Numbered from the stretch's first letter, positions 1-7,562 are shown. The stretch: 48,311 bases of DNA from an uncultured Bradyrhizobium sp. (GCF_947648125.1 NZ_CANSMR010000042.1:1-48311), one strand, 5' to 3'. Notes: generated by a model not told the origin, from the sequence alone. Numbers and translations are program-made.

Positions 1-55
1 GAGGGCTACGAGATGCCCGGCGAGTCGCAGGGTGCCGACGTGATCCAGCTGAATC
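1..55. repeat. Terminal overlap, left copy (contig closure)
   Basis: These 55 bases are identical to the last 55 of the window (48257-48311). The primase/helicase frame entering from the right end continues through this copy without a break, so the two copies represent one locus. A length of 55 is typical of an assembler k-mer overlap rather than of a true phage terminal repeat. The simplest reading is a circular map of 48,256 bp. Confidence 0.95.
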
Positions 56-78
56 CGTTCGCGAAGAAAGCTATTTGA
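1..78 (+). CDS. 3' end of the VapE-like primase/helicase gene
   Basis: This is the last part of the gene that starts near 45848 and runs off the right end. Read in the same frame, it adds the residues ending in NPFAKKAI and stops at TGA 76-78. The joined gene is 829 codons long from the TTG at 45848. The stop codon overlaps the -35 box of the promoter that heads the next small-gene island. Confidence 0.9.
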   Translation, partial: EGYEMPGESQGADVIQLNPFAKKAI

Positions 79-104
79 CAATTCGCAAAGATCACGTTTA
101 GAAT
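75..104 (+). promoter_or_regulatory. Sigma70-type promoter, accessory island 1
   Basis: TTGACA (75-80) and TAGAAT (99-104) are separated by 18 bp, 30 bp ahead of the ATG at 135. The same architecture recurs at 24580, 30038 and 34112. The stretch AAAGATCACG just before the -10 box is shared with the promoter at 34112. Confidence 0.8.
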
Positions 105-134
105 CGTGACACATCAACCCACCAAGGAATCGAG

Positions 135-821
135 ATGCTCTCTTACCTGAACGACCCCGCCGTGAAGGCAAAATACACCGCGCGCTTCGCGGATCACCGC
201 GCCGCGGATGAAGTGATCCAGGGCACTGGCTTCGACAATGGCCGCGGCTGCTTCGTGGGCTGTACGCTGGACGACTACAACCACTCGCGATTCCCGGTGG
301 AATTGGGTTGGCCCGAATGGCTCGCGCATCTGGCTGATGCAATCTTCGAAGGCGTCCCCAAGACCGAAGCTGCGCAGTTCGGCACCGATCTGCTCGAAGC
401 TGTGCCGATTGGTGTAGACCTGGAACCACTTCGCCATCGTTTTGCGCTCACGGTACAGCAGCGAAACCTCGCACGACTTGCAGGTAACGATGAACCCTAT
501 GCGGTCGAGTGTCGTGCTGCAATTGAAGGGGTCATTGCGTATCTTCAGGCCGAAGATAAAGCGGAATCGGCGGCGGAGTCGGCGGCGCGGTCGGCGTGGT
601 CGGCGGCGTGGTCGGCGGAGTCGGCGGCGCGGTCGGCGCGGTCGGCGGCGCGGTCGGCGGCGTGGTCGGCGGAGTCGGCGGTGTCGGCGGCGGAGTCGGC
701 GGAGTCGGCGGTGTCGGCGGCGGCGCGGTCGGCGGCGTGGTCGGCGGAGTCGGCGGTGTCGGAACACCAAACCCAACGCGACGACCTGCTCGCCATGTTG
801 CGCGAACTGGGAAATGTATGA
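135..821 (+). CDS. Phage protein with conserved N-terminal domain and Ala/Ser-rich tandem repeats
   Basis: This 228-aa protein has two parts. Residues 1-140 form a conserved phage domain of unknown function (YLNDPAVKAKY, GRGCFVGCT and IFEGVP are recognisable landmarks recalled from other phage proteins). Residues about 140-212 are a low-complexity tandem repeat of SAA/SAW/SAE/SAR units, probably helical, followed by a short charged tail. The ATG at 135 is preceded by AAGGA at 124-128, and the gene follows its own promoter at 75-104. It is the first gene of an island of small, translationally coupled genes. The repeat length is likely to vary between relatives through slippage. The function is unknown. 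Confidence 0.85.
   Translation: MLSYLNDPAVKAKYTARFADHRAADEVIQGTGFDNGRGCFVGCTLDDYNHSRFPVELGWPEWLAHLADAIFEGVPKTEAAQFGTDLLEAVPIGVDLEPLRHRFALTVQQRNLARLAGNDEPYAVECRAAIEGVIAYLQAEDKAESAAESAARSAWSAAWSAESAARSARSAARSAAWSAESAVSAAESAESAVSAAARSAAWSAESAVSEHQTQRDDLLAMLRELGNV
553..767 (+). repeat. Tandem TCGGCGG-type repeat within a coding region
   Basis: Short in-frame units based on TCGGCGG plus a variable codon pair (GCGTGG, GAGTCG, GCGCGG or GTG) repeat for about 210 bp. They encode the Ser-Ala repeats of the 135-821 product. The repeat opens long reading frames on both strands, which are artefacts. It is prone to slippage and assembly error. Confidence 0.9.
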
Positions 822-1306
822 CCATGACCACACAAACCCACTTCACCGTCGAGCAGGCGAGCCGCTGGCTCACCTGCGCGCAACCGGTCCCGCTGCCACT
901 GCTGCAGCGCCTGGGCAAGGACTGCTCCATGGTCTGCCGCATCCGCGGTGCCACGTTCGTCGACGTGCCCGTGCAGGGCAAGAACTGGCCCACCGAGCGC
1001 GGTTACCCGGCCGCGATCCTGCAGGAAGTCTTCCTGGCCAATCCGGACACGCGGCCCTTCGTGCCGGGCGTGGCCACCACCTCGCAGCAGGTAGCTGCTT
1101 CGTCGTTGCAGCCGGCCGCACCTGCGCCCGCGCCGAAGCCTGCGCCTGTGGTATATCCGCCGCCCCTCGCCGCCATCGTGTTCGCGCTGGAGACCACTGA
1201 AGGGCTGGAGTTCCTGCGAGCGTGGATGTGCGGCGACTGGGACGTCATCCGTCGCGAGTGGCCCGATGCGCCGAGCAGCGTGTTCGTGTCGGCAGGTGCT
1301 GCATGA
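818..1306 (+). CDS. Hypothetical phage protein, 162 aa
   Basis: The ATG at 818 overlaps the TGA of the previous gene (ATGA), so the start fits translational coupling; a second ATG lies at 824. The protein has an N-terminal region with VEQASRWL, a middle segment ending NPDTRPFVPG, an Ala/Pro-rich linker (about residues 88-112), and a C-terminal part with FALETTEGLEFLRAW. No catalytic motif or membrane segment is evident. The frame is open further upstream through the repeat of the previous gene, but that part is a shadow of the repeat. The function is unknown. Confidence 0.75.
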   Translation: MTMTTQTHFTVEQASRWLTCAQPVPLPLLQRLGKDCSMVCRIRGATFVDVPVQGKNWPTERGYPAAILQEVFLANPDTRPFVPGVATTSQQVAASSLQPAAPAPAPKPAPVVYPPPLAAIVFALETTEGLEFLRAWMCGDWDVIRREWPDAPSSVFVSAGAA

Positions 1307-1590
1307 GCGCGCCGCTGCAAGCCGGCGACCCGGCCGAAGTCGTGGGCGGCCTGGGCCGCGGCAAGTCGCCGAACATCGGCCAGCGCGTCAAGGTGGTGTC
1401 GTTCCAGGGCGAGCACAGCCAGCACGGCCGCATCTGGCGCTGCACCGGCGACAACGTGCAACAGCTGACCGACGCCGGCGGCTACGCGGTCACGGGCTGG
1501 GCTGACTTCGCGCAGTCCTGGCTGCGCAAGATCAAGCCGGATGCACCGCCACCGAAGGCCGTCGAGCGCGATCGTGAGGTGACGACGTGA
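1303..1590 (+). CDS. Small conserved phage protein, 95 aa
   Basis: The ATG at 1303 overlaps the preceding TGA. The product carries GLGRGKSPNIGQRVKVVS, then HGRIWRC, then GGYAVTGWADFAQSWLRKI, a pattern recalled from small proteins of Burkholderia and Pseudomonas phages. The repeated Gly and beta-prone stretches suggest a compact SH3-like barrel, but this is a guess. The gene belongs to the coupled run from 135 to 2766. Confidence 0.75.
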   Translation: MSAPLQAGDPAEVVGGLGRGKSPNIGQRVKVVSFQGEHSQHGRIWRCTGDNVQQLTDAGGYAVTGWADFAQSWLRKIKPDAPPPKAVERDREVTT

Positions 1591-1757
1591 GCGCGGACGC
1601 CTTGCAATCGCTGGCGGTTCGGGCGCGTGCACTGAGTGACGCACTGTGGGCCGTGGACTCGCGCGCGGACGCCGTCGATTGGATGGCGACTGCCGATGCA
1701 TTATTGGGCGAGATGGCTCGCGCGCTCCAGATCGCAGCGGAAACTACAAAGCCATGA
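1587..1757 (+). CDS. Very small phage protein, 56 aa
   Basis: A GTG at 1587 overlaps the TGA of the previous gene (GTGA), and the frame ends at TGA 1755-1757, which in turn overlaps the next ATG. The product is Ala/Leu-rich and probably all helical, with central residues WAVDSRADAVDWMATADALL. The tight four-base overlaps at both ends are the main evidence that it is a gene. No family was recognised. Confidence 0.65.
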   Translation: MSADALQSLAVRARALSDALWAVDSRADAVDWMATADALLGEMARALQIAAETTKP

Positions 1758-1960
1758 TCGCGCCAGGACAGGCCCAGCAGGGCCACCGCTACCGCTGGTG
1801 CAACCTCTACGACGTGCTCGCACTGGAAGCTGGACGCGGATGGGTGCGTGTCGCACTGCTCACGCCCGGCCCGCCCTGGCTCGGCCCGCAGCACATAGCC
1901 GACGCGGCGGACCTGACGCCGCTGCCGATGCGCTATTTCCACGGCGAGGTGCCGCAGTGA
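1754..1960 (+). CDS. Small phage protein, 68 aa
   Basis: The ATG at 1754 overlaps the stop of the 1587 gene, and the TGA at 1958-1960 overlaps the GTG start of the methyltransferase. The product reads GHRYRWCNLYDVLALE, then GWVRVALLTPGPPWLGPQ, a short beta-rich protein resembling small phage proteins that sit next to DNA modification genes. The function is unknown. The longer frame upstream lies inside the previous gene and is ignored. Confidence 0.7.
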   Translation: MIAPGQAQQGHRYRWCNLYDVLALEAGRGWVRVALLTPGPPWLGPQHIADAADLTPLPMRYFHGEVPQ

Positions 1961-2766
1961 GCGTCAAACCCGCCTACTACAACGAGATCGACGAGTTCGT
2001 TGCCCAGTGGCTGCGCAACCTCATCGCCGCCGGCCACATCGCACCAGGCGACGTCGACACCCGCTCCATCGAAGACGTGAAACCCGATGACCTACGACCT
2101 TACACACAGTGCCATTTCTTCACCGGCATTGGTGGCTGGCCCCTCGCTTTGCGACGAGCAGGATGGGCTGACGACCGGCACATCTGGACCGCCTCATGCC
2201 CTTGCCAGCCTTTCAGCCAGACAGGTGAAGGCGCTGGGTTTGCTGATGAGCGGCATTTGTGGCCCCACCTCTACCACCTCATCGACCAGCGCCGTCCTGG
2301 AATCGTCACTGGTGAGCAGGTTGCAAGCAAGGACGCAGAGCGCTGGCTCGACCTTGTACACACTGACCTGGAAGCCCTGGGTTATGCCTTCGGGGCGGTC
2401 GCGTTTCCGTCTGCGGGCATCGGTGCGCCGCACATCCGGGACCGCACGTACTGGATGGGTCACGCCGACGACACGGGACCACAAGGACACACCGGGCATG
2501 ACGGCGCAGCGGGACGGGAAGGCACGAGTGGATCAACTCCCGCGGCAGGCCTATCTGGCGACCGCACAGAGGTCAACGGCTTCTGGCGTGATGCTGACTG
2601 GCTCTGTCACACTGACAACATCTGGCGGCCAGTTGAACCCGGCACATTCCCGCTGGCTCATGGGATTTCCTCCCGAGTGGGACGCCTGCGCGCCTACGGC
2701 AATGCCGTAAACGTCGAAGCGGCACGCGTCTGGATCGAAACCGTGATGGACTGCATTCCGGCCTGA
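1957..2766 (+). CDS. C5-cytosine DNA methyltransferase
   Basis: This 269-aa enzyme is predicted to transfer a methyl group from S-adenosylmethionine to carbon 5 of cytosine. Visible motifs in order are I (HFFTGIGGW, about residues 51-59), IV (CPCQPFS with the catalytic Cys), a VI-like GEQV in place of the usual ENV, VIII (GAPHIRDRTYW) and X (YGNAV near the C terminus). The GTG start overlaps the previous stop (GTGA). The protein is short for the family and has a small target-recognition region, as seen in phage versions. It may protect phage DNA from host restriction. A second long frame (2087-2710) is embedded within it in another phase. Confidence 0.9.
   Translation: MSVKPAYYNEIDEFVAQWLRNLIAAGHIAPGDVDTRSIEDVKPDDLRPYTQCHFFTGIGGWPLALRRAGWADDRHIWTASCPCQPFSQTGEGAGFADERHLWPHLYHLIDQRRPGIVTGEQVASKDAERWLDLVHTDLEALGYAFGAVAFPSAGIGAPHIRDRTYWMGHADDTGPQGHTGHDGAAGREGTSGSTPAAGLSGDRTEVNGFWRDADWLCHTDNIWRPVEPGTFPLAHGISSRVGRLRAYGNAVNVEAARVWIETVMDCIPA
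2087..2710 (+). CDS. Overlapping ORF embedded in the methyltransferase gene, 207 aa
   Basis: This frame lies wholly inside the methyltransferase gene, shifted by one base. It is not just an open frame: its product contains SRLQARTQSAGSTLYTLTWK, then PSGRSRFRLRASVRRTSG, then WVTPTTRDHKD, and ends with GGQLNPAHSRWLMGFPPEW. I recognise these landmarks from phage proteins annotated beside or overlapping Dcm-like methylases. Both frames therefore seem to be under selection. The start is uncertain; the ATG at 2087 (MTYDLT) is the first available and has no strong ribosome binding site. The function is unknown and could be an accessory factor for the methylase. Confidence 0.6.
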   Translation: MTYDLTHSAISSPALVAGPSLCDEQDGLTTGTSGPPHALASLSARQVKALGLLMSGICGPTSTTSSTSAVLESSLVSRLQARTQSAGSTLYTLTWKPWVMPSGRSRFRLRASVRRTSGTARTGWVTPTTRDHKDTPGMTAQRDGKARVDQLPRQAYLATAQRSTASGVMLTGSVTLTTSGGQLNPAHSRWLMGFPPEWDACAPTAMP

Positions 2767-2773
2767 CGCGCGC

Positions 2774-2808
2774 TTGCAGCGGCACAAAGGCGCGCTTATA
2801 ATAAGCGC
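2774..2808 (+). promoter_or_regulatory. Promoter with overlapping palindromic operator upstream of the helicase gene
   Basis: TTGCAG (2774-2779) and a perfect TATAAT (2797-2802) are 17 bp apart. The -10 box lies inside a perfect inverted repeat, GCGCTTA-TAA-TAAGCGC (2792-2808), which suggests an operator that could block RNA polymerase. The ATG of the helicase gene follows at 2834. Confidence 0.75.
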
Positions 2809-2833
2809 TCCATTTTCTTAAGTTCACACTAAC

Positions 2834-4675
2834 ATGCCAAAACTCGTCCCTCGCTGGTATCAGGCCGAGGCGCGCGACGCCGTGCTGTCCGCGCTGATGG
2901 CTGCGCAGAACACAAACCCGCTGGCTGCCATCGTCACGGGTGGTGGCAAGGCGCTGCTCGCAGCGATGTTGATGGAGTCGCTGTGTCAGCTCCAGCCCGG
3001 CGCGCGCGTCATGTGCTTGGCCCCGTCGATGGAGCTCGTGAAGCAGAACGTCGAGGAAGCGATCGGCTACCTGCCGGCAGCGCTGGCTGCACGCGTGGGC
3101 GTCTACTGTGCGGGGCTCGGCATGAAGGAACGCCTGTCGCAGCTCACGATCGGCACGCCGCAGTCGGTGGCTCGGCAGGTGAAGCGCTTCGGGCGGCAGG
3201 ACTACGTCGTCATCGACGAGGCGCACACCGCGAACATCGACCTCAAGACTTGGAAGTCAATCGTCAACAGCCTGCGCGAGAACAACCCGCACGTGCGCTT
3301 CATCGGCATGACCGCGACGCCCTTCCAGATGAAAGGGCTGCGTGTCGTGCCGTTGACCGAGTGCGGCCTGTTCGATACGAAGGTCTACGACCTGACCGCG
3401 GGCCGCAACTTCAACCGCCTGGTGCGCGAAGCGTTCATCTCGCCGGTGGTAGCCCCCGCCATCCGCTTCCCGCAGATCGACACCGACAACGTAAAGACCA
3501 AAGGCGGCGACTTCGACGAAGCCGCCCTGGCCCTGGAAGCCATGAAGGTCACGCGTGAGTGCGTGCGCGTCGCGCTGGACAATGCGCGCGACCGCAAGCA
3601 CTTCATGTGGTTCGCGGTGAACATCGAGCACGCGCACATGATCGAGAGCGCCCTGCGCGAGGCTGGCGAGTCGGTCGTGACCATCCACGGCGAACTCGAG
3701 AAGTCGGAGCGCGTCACCGGCGTGGCTGAATACCTGAAGAAGATGCACCGGCACGTGGTGTCGGTAGCTATGCTGACGACCGGCTTCAACGCAAAGTTCG
3801 TCGACTGCATCGTCGGGCTGCGCCCCACGCGCTCGCTTGTGCTGTGGCACCAGATCGTCGGGCGCGGCCTGCGCCCTTACCCGGGCAAAGACAACATCTT
3901 GGTGCTGGACGCCGGCGGCAACTTCGCGCGGCACGGCGCCATCAACGCCGAAATCGGTTCAGGCGACTCGCGCGCCGGACTGTGGGACTGCACCGATGCC
4001 GTCGTGCGCTCGCCGTTCAAGAAGGGCAGCAAGGACGGCACGCCCGTGCCCGACCGCGAGCGCAGCGCCATTCGGTTCCCTGTCCACAGCGCCGCGCAGC
4101 CCGAATACGACCTGCGCATTGCGCTGGGCCTGATGGCACCCGACGCGGAACCCTGCGGCTTTCTGAACGATGCCGAGCACCTCACGTGCCGCCAGTGCGG
4201 GCGGCCGCGCCAGGGCTTCCTGACCGTGCGCACGCACCGTGAGGCCGGCGAGCGCGGCATCGGCGACGATGACAGCTACGAGATCCACGACGAGGCCAAT
4301 GTGGTGCTGGCCGACGAAGTGTGCCGCGAGACACGCACGCTGCCCGTGCACGACATGCAGATCGAGCCCGAGGGCAATGGCATCCTGAACTTCAAGTTCG
4401 TCACCGACTTCGGCGCGCACCCGTTGCGACTGGACTTCGACCGGGCCAGCGCCGACCCGAAGTTCTATGCCATGGCGCGCAAGATGTACGAGCGCTCGAC
4501 CGGCCGCAAGGCGCCCGGCGAGGGCTACCGCGTGCTGCTGTCGCGCGAGCTTATTCCGAAGCCCGTCGATATCACACTCACGAAGTGGGACGATGGTCAG
4601 GTGTTCCTGACCGAAGTGCGCTGGGTGCGCGAGGGCAAGATGGAAGCATTCCGCTATGACCCCGAGTACTCCTGA
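2834..4675 (+). CDS. Superfamily 2 DEAH-box helicase
   Basis: This 613-aa protein has the layout of a phage SF2 helicase that would unwind DNA during replication or recombination. A Q-motif-like RWYQAEA is at residues 7-13, motif I TGGGK at 35-39, motif II DEAH at 128-131, motif III GMTATPF, and motif VI QIVGRGLRPYPG. A CxxC pair (CRQCG) sits near residue 455. One oddity is that motif I reads GGGKA, with alanine where Ser or Thr normally coordinates magnesium. The C-terminal 150 residues form an extra domain of unknown role. The gene has its own promoter/operator at 2774-2808 and overlaps the next gene by 20 bp. Confidence 0.9.
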   Translation: MPKLVPRWYQAEARDAVLSALMAAQNTNPLAAIVTGGGKALLAAMLMESLCQLQPGARVMCLAPSMELVKQNVEEAIGYLPAALAARVGVYCAGLGMKERLSQLTIGTPQSVARQVKRFGRQDYVVIDEAHTANIDLKTWKSIVNSLRENNPHVRFIGMTATPFQMKGLRVVPLTECGLFDTKVYDLTAGRNFNRLVREAFISPVVAPAIRFPQIDTDNVKTKGGDFDEAALALEAMKVTRECVRVALDNARDRKHFMWFAVNIEHAHMIESALREAGESVVTIHGELEKSERVTGVAEYLKKMHRHVVSVAMLTTGFNAKFVDCIVGLRPTRSLVLWHQIVGRGLRPYPGKDNILVLDAGGNFARHGAINAEIGSGDSRAGLWDCTDAVVRSPFKKGSKDGTPVPDRERSAIRFPVHSAAQPEYDLRIALGLMAPDAEPCGFLNDAEHLTCRQCGRPRQGFLTVRTHREAGERGIGDDDSYEIHDEANVVLADEVCRETRTLPVHDMQIEPEGNGILNFKFVTDFGAHPLRLDFDRASADPKFYAMARKMYERSTGRKAPGEGYRVLLSRELIPKPVDITLTKWDDGQVFLTEVRWVREGKMEAFRYDPEYS

Positions 4676-4895
4676 GACCAAAGCCGAGCGCGCTGCGAAG
4701 TGTCGTGCCAAGGTGCGTCACGTGTCGGCGGCCGCGGCCAAGGCGGCAGGACTGCGCCGCGTGCAGCTTGGTCACGCCGACGCGCTGTGGGTCTATCACT
4801 GCAACGTGTGCTTCGGGTGGCACCTGACGAAGCGTAACCGCGGCTTCGAATTCGCTGTGCACGATCCGAATCCCTTTGCTACAATCGTGAAATAA
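4656..4895 (+). CDS. Small zinc-ribbon-like phage protein, 79 aa
   Basis: The ATG at 4656 lies inside the end of the helicase gene, giving a 20-bp overlap. The product is basic, with a helical N terminus rich in Ala, Lys and Arg and a C-terminal half containing YHCNVCFGWHLTKR. One CxxC followed by a His is a common signature of small phage zinc-binding proteins. The 3' end of the gene also contains the -10 box used for the polymerase gene. The function is unknown. Confidence 0.75.
   Translation: MTPSTPETKAERAAKCRAKVRHVSAAAAKAAGLRRVQLGHADALWVYHCNVCFGWHLTKRNRGFEFAVHDPNPFATIVK
4877..4885 (+). promoter_or_regulatory. Extended -10 promoter upstream of DNA polymerase
   Basis: TGCTACAAT (4877-4885) is an extended -10 element 26 bp before the polymerase ATG at 4911. 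No convincing -35 box lies upstream, consistent with an extended -10 or activator-dependent promoter. Confidence 0.5.
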
Positions 4896-4910
4896 ACTCT
4901 TAAGCTCGCA

Positions 4911-6875
4911 ATGACTGAAAACATACTCGGATTGGACTTCGAAACCACCTCGAAAACCGACCTGCCCGCCGAAGGGCTCGGCAAATATCTCGTCGACCCG
5001 ACGACGCGTGCTTACTGTTTCACTTGGCGGTTTCCCGACATGTCGACCGCAGACCTTTGGATCGAGGGCCAGCCTGTGCCGGCGCGCGTCGTTGCGCACA
5101 TCCGCGCCGGGGGTCTAGTCATGGCGCACAACGCACCGTTTGACTACCACATTTGGAATGAGATTTTGTGCCGCGACAACCCGCAGTTGCCCGAGATCAA
5201 GCCCTCGCAGGTGCGCTGCAGCGCCGCGCGCGCCCGCTACAACGGCCTGCCGGGCTCGCTGGCCGGCGCGTGCGCCGCGCTGGGCCTGCCGGTACAGAAA
5301 GACACGGCCGGCGGCGACGTGATGAAGCAGATCGCGGCGCACCCCGAGTGGACCATCGACGACCATCCTGAAGAATTCGCCCGGGTCTTCAAGTACGCGA
5401 TCATCGACACCGACGCGATGATCGGCCTGTGGGACGCAACAGTCCCGTTGCCGGCGCGCGAACAGGCCTTCTTCGAGCTCGACATGGAGATCAACGCGCG
5501 CGGCTTCGGCGTGGACATCGAGGGCGCCGAGGCCGTCGAAGAACTGAAGCAGCTGGCCGAGGTGCAGATCGACTACCAGGTCGCGGTGCTCACCGGTGGC
5601 GGCGTGTTGGCCGCAACCGAAATTGCCAAGATCAAGGAATTCGCGCACAACATCGGCACCGAGGTGGATGACGCGAGCAAGGAGGCGCTGAAGAAGCTCA
5701 TCGCGCGCGACGACCTGCCGTCCGACCTGCGCGACCTGCTGGCCCTGCGCCTGGACGCCTCACGCGCTCCGAAGAAGTCGGCAGCCATCCTGCGCGCGCA
5801 CGTGAACCGCCGCCTGCAGCACTCGACCGTCTGGCACGGCGCGCTGTCGGGCCGCTCCACCGCACGCGGTGCCGGCGGCGCGCAGACACTCAACGTCGCG
5901 CGGCCGCGCCCAGGCAAGACCGCAGAGCAGTGCGAAGCCTTCCTAGACGCAGCCAAGCGCCGGGACATCGAGTTCCTGACGCGACCCGGGCACGGGCCCA
6001 TCCTGGCCGCCCTGGCCGATGCGCAGCGTCCACTGTTCTGCGCGACGCTGCCCGGGCACACGCTGGTCGGCGCCGACCTCACAGGCATCGAAACGCGCAT
6101 GGTGCCGTGGTTGGCCAACGACGAGGCCATGTTGGCCGAAATCGAGTCCGGTGTGGACGGCTACAAGGTCGAGGCGGCGAACATCTTCGGGGTACCTTAC
6201 GAGGCCGTCGACAAGGACCAGCGGCAGGTCGGCAAGGTCGTGCGCCTGTCCCTGGGCTTCGGCGGCGGCGTGGGGGCCTTTACGTCCATGGCCGCGAACT
6301 ACGGCGTCTACGTGGAGCCCGTCGAATCTGAACGCATCGTGTGGAAGTTCCGCGAGGCGCACGCGGCGTTCGAACGCTGGTGGGCCATGCTGGAGTACGC
6401 AGTGCTGATCGCGCTGGATACGCCCGGACGCGCTGTCGATGTACCTATCGGTCGCGGTGAGTGCACGAAGGCGACGTTCATGCGCGATGACCGCGCGCTG
6501 CGCATGGCGCTGCCCTCGGGGCGCTCTATCAGCTACCACAATGCACGCCTGCACCTGGAACCGGGTGCCAGCGTGCCGCAGGCGGTCTACGACAAGCCCG
6601 AAGGCTACGTCGAGACGCTGGACCGCAAGATCCTGTCCAACAACCAGACGCAGGGCCTGGCTCGCGATCTGTTCTGGGAGGCGATGGTGGACGTGGGCCG
6701 CGTCGAGAACATCGTGCACCACGTCTATGACGAATTGCTGCTCGAGCTGCCCGTCGAGCGCGCTGCGCTGCGTCTGGAGCAACTGCTGGGCCGCCTGCGC
6801 ATGAACCCCGCATGGTGCCCGGGCCTGCCGCTGGACGCCGCCGGCTACGTCAATCCGCGCTGGCGCAAAGATTGA
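4911..6875 (+). CDS. Family A DNA polymerase with 3'-5' exonuclease
   Basis: This 654-aa enzyme should be the phage replicative polymerase. The N-terminal proofreading domain has Exo I LDFET (residues 8-12), Exo II HNAPFDYHIWN (from about 74) and an Exo III-like YAIIDTDAMIG (about 163-173). The polymerase domain has motif A GADLTGIETRM (about 387-397), motif B with KDQRQVGKVVRLSLGFG (from about 435) and motif C HHVYDELL (about 603-610), all with the expected acidic residues. There is no 5'-3' exonuclease domain, as usual in phage PolA proteins. The ATG at 4911 follows an extended -10 promoter; the ribosome binding site is weak. Confidence 0.95.
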   Translation: MTENILGLDFETTSKTDLPAEGLGKYLVDPTTRAYCFTWRFPDMSTADLWIEGQPVPARVVAHIRAGGLVMAHNAPFDYHIWNEILCRDNPQLPEIKPSQVRCSAARARYNGLPGSLAGACAALGLPVQKDTAGGDVMKQIAAHPEWTIDDHPEEFARVFKYAIIDTDAMIGLWDATVPLPAREQAFFELDMEINARGFGVDIEGAEAVEELKQLAEVQIDYQVAVLTGGGVLAATEIAKIKEFAHNIGTEVDDASKEALKKLIARDDLPSDLRDLLALRLDASRAPKKSAAILRAHVNRRLQHSTVWHGALSGRSTARGAGGAQTLNVARPRPGKTAEQCEAFLDAAKRRDIEFLTRPGHGPILAALADAQRPLFCATLPGHTLVGADLTGIETRMVPWLANDEAMLAEIESGVDGYKVEAANIFGVPYEAVDKDQRQVGKVVRLSLGFGGGVGAFTSMAANYGVYVEPVESERIVWKFREAHAAFERWWAMLEYAVLIALDTPGRAVDVPIGRGECTKATFMRDDRALRMALPSGRSISYHNARLHLEPGASVPQAVYDKPEGYVETLDRKILSNNQTQGLARDLFWEAMVDVGRVENIVHHVYDELLLELPVERAALRLEQLLGRLRMNPAWCPGLPLDAAGYVNPRWRKD

Positions 6876-6897
6876 CGATCAACCACAGGAGAATATT

Positions 6898-7476
6898 TTG
6901 AGCACTGTTCTTTACTACCTTGCATGCACGGCGCTCGGCGCGTGCGCCTATGCAGCTTTCTGGCCCATCGTGGCGTGGTTCGTGGCCACCCCGCGAATCT
7001 TTCGCGCACTGCAGGCGCGCGCGTTCAAGACGCCCTACTGGCATCTGGAGGGGTACATGGAGCGTTGGTGGCTGTTCAATCCGATCAAGACGAGCTATGT
7101 GCAGGACAACCCTGCGCTTAACACCGTACGGGTCGTAAAGTCAGCCAAGTATCCCTGGTGCCCGGTGTCGATACGCATGCATCACATCTTGCGCGCCGAT
7201 CTTGCGCGCGACCCGCATAACCACCCGGGCTCATTCAGGACGATCATCGGCCAAGGTTGGTATTTCGAAAGCCGCGAGCGCGGCCCGCGCAAACTACGCG
7301 CACGAGGCGACACGAGTGTGCTTCGCCACGGCGAATTTCACCACGTCGACCAAGTGTCACCTGGAGGTGTGTGGACCATCTTCATCATGTGGAACTGGCA
7401 AACGACCTGGGGATTCAAGCTGGCTGACGGAACCGTCGTCGATCATCGCGAGTACAAGGACGGCGGTGCATCGTGA
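6898..7476 (+). CDS. Membrane-anchored cupin-like phage protein, 192 aa
   Basis: The start is TTG at 6898, chosen because AGGAG at 6887-6891 is ideally spaced. Residues about 4-30 form a hydrophobic segment (LYYLACTALGACAYAAFWPIV split by few polar residues), predicted to be a membrane anchor or signal. The rest resembles small phage proteins with a cupin-like fold, with landmarks YMERWWLFNP, RMHHILRADL, DPHNHPGSFRTIIGQGWYFE, and a later HGEFHHVDQV. The clustered histidines suggest a metal site. The membrane anchor is an unusual addition. The substrate is unknown. Confidence 0.7.
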   Translation: MSTVLYYLACTALGACAYAAFWPIVAWFVATPRIFRALQARAFKTPYWHLEGYMERWWLFNPIKTSYVQDNPALNTVRVVKSAKYPWCPVSIRMHHILRADLARDPHNHPGSFRTIIGQGWYFESRERGPRKLRARGDTSVLRHGEFHHVDQVSPGGVWTIFIMWNWQTTWGFKLADGTVVDHREYKDGGAS

Positions 7477-7501
7477 TACGTCGCTCGTGCACGACAAACC
7501 A

Positions 7502-7530
7502 TTGACACCCGATTGACAAATAGGCATACT
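7502..7530 (+). promoter_or_regulatory. Promoter for the HTH-like gene and downstream genes
   Basis: TTGACA (7502-7507) lies 17 bp before CATACT (7525-7530). A second TTGACA at 7513-7518 has only poor -10 partners. The ATG of the next gene is at 7563. Confidence 0.5.
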
Positions 7531-7562
7531 GGCCGAACGTTAACGCTGACACGGAACAAACC

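Noticed and set aside
1-55. A true short direct terminal repeat of the virion DNA
   Set aside because: The repeat splits a coding gene cleanly and has a length typical of assembler overlaps; the related phages I recall are circularly permuted.
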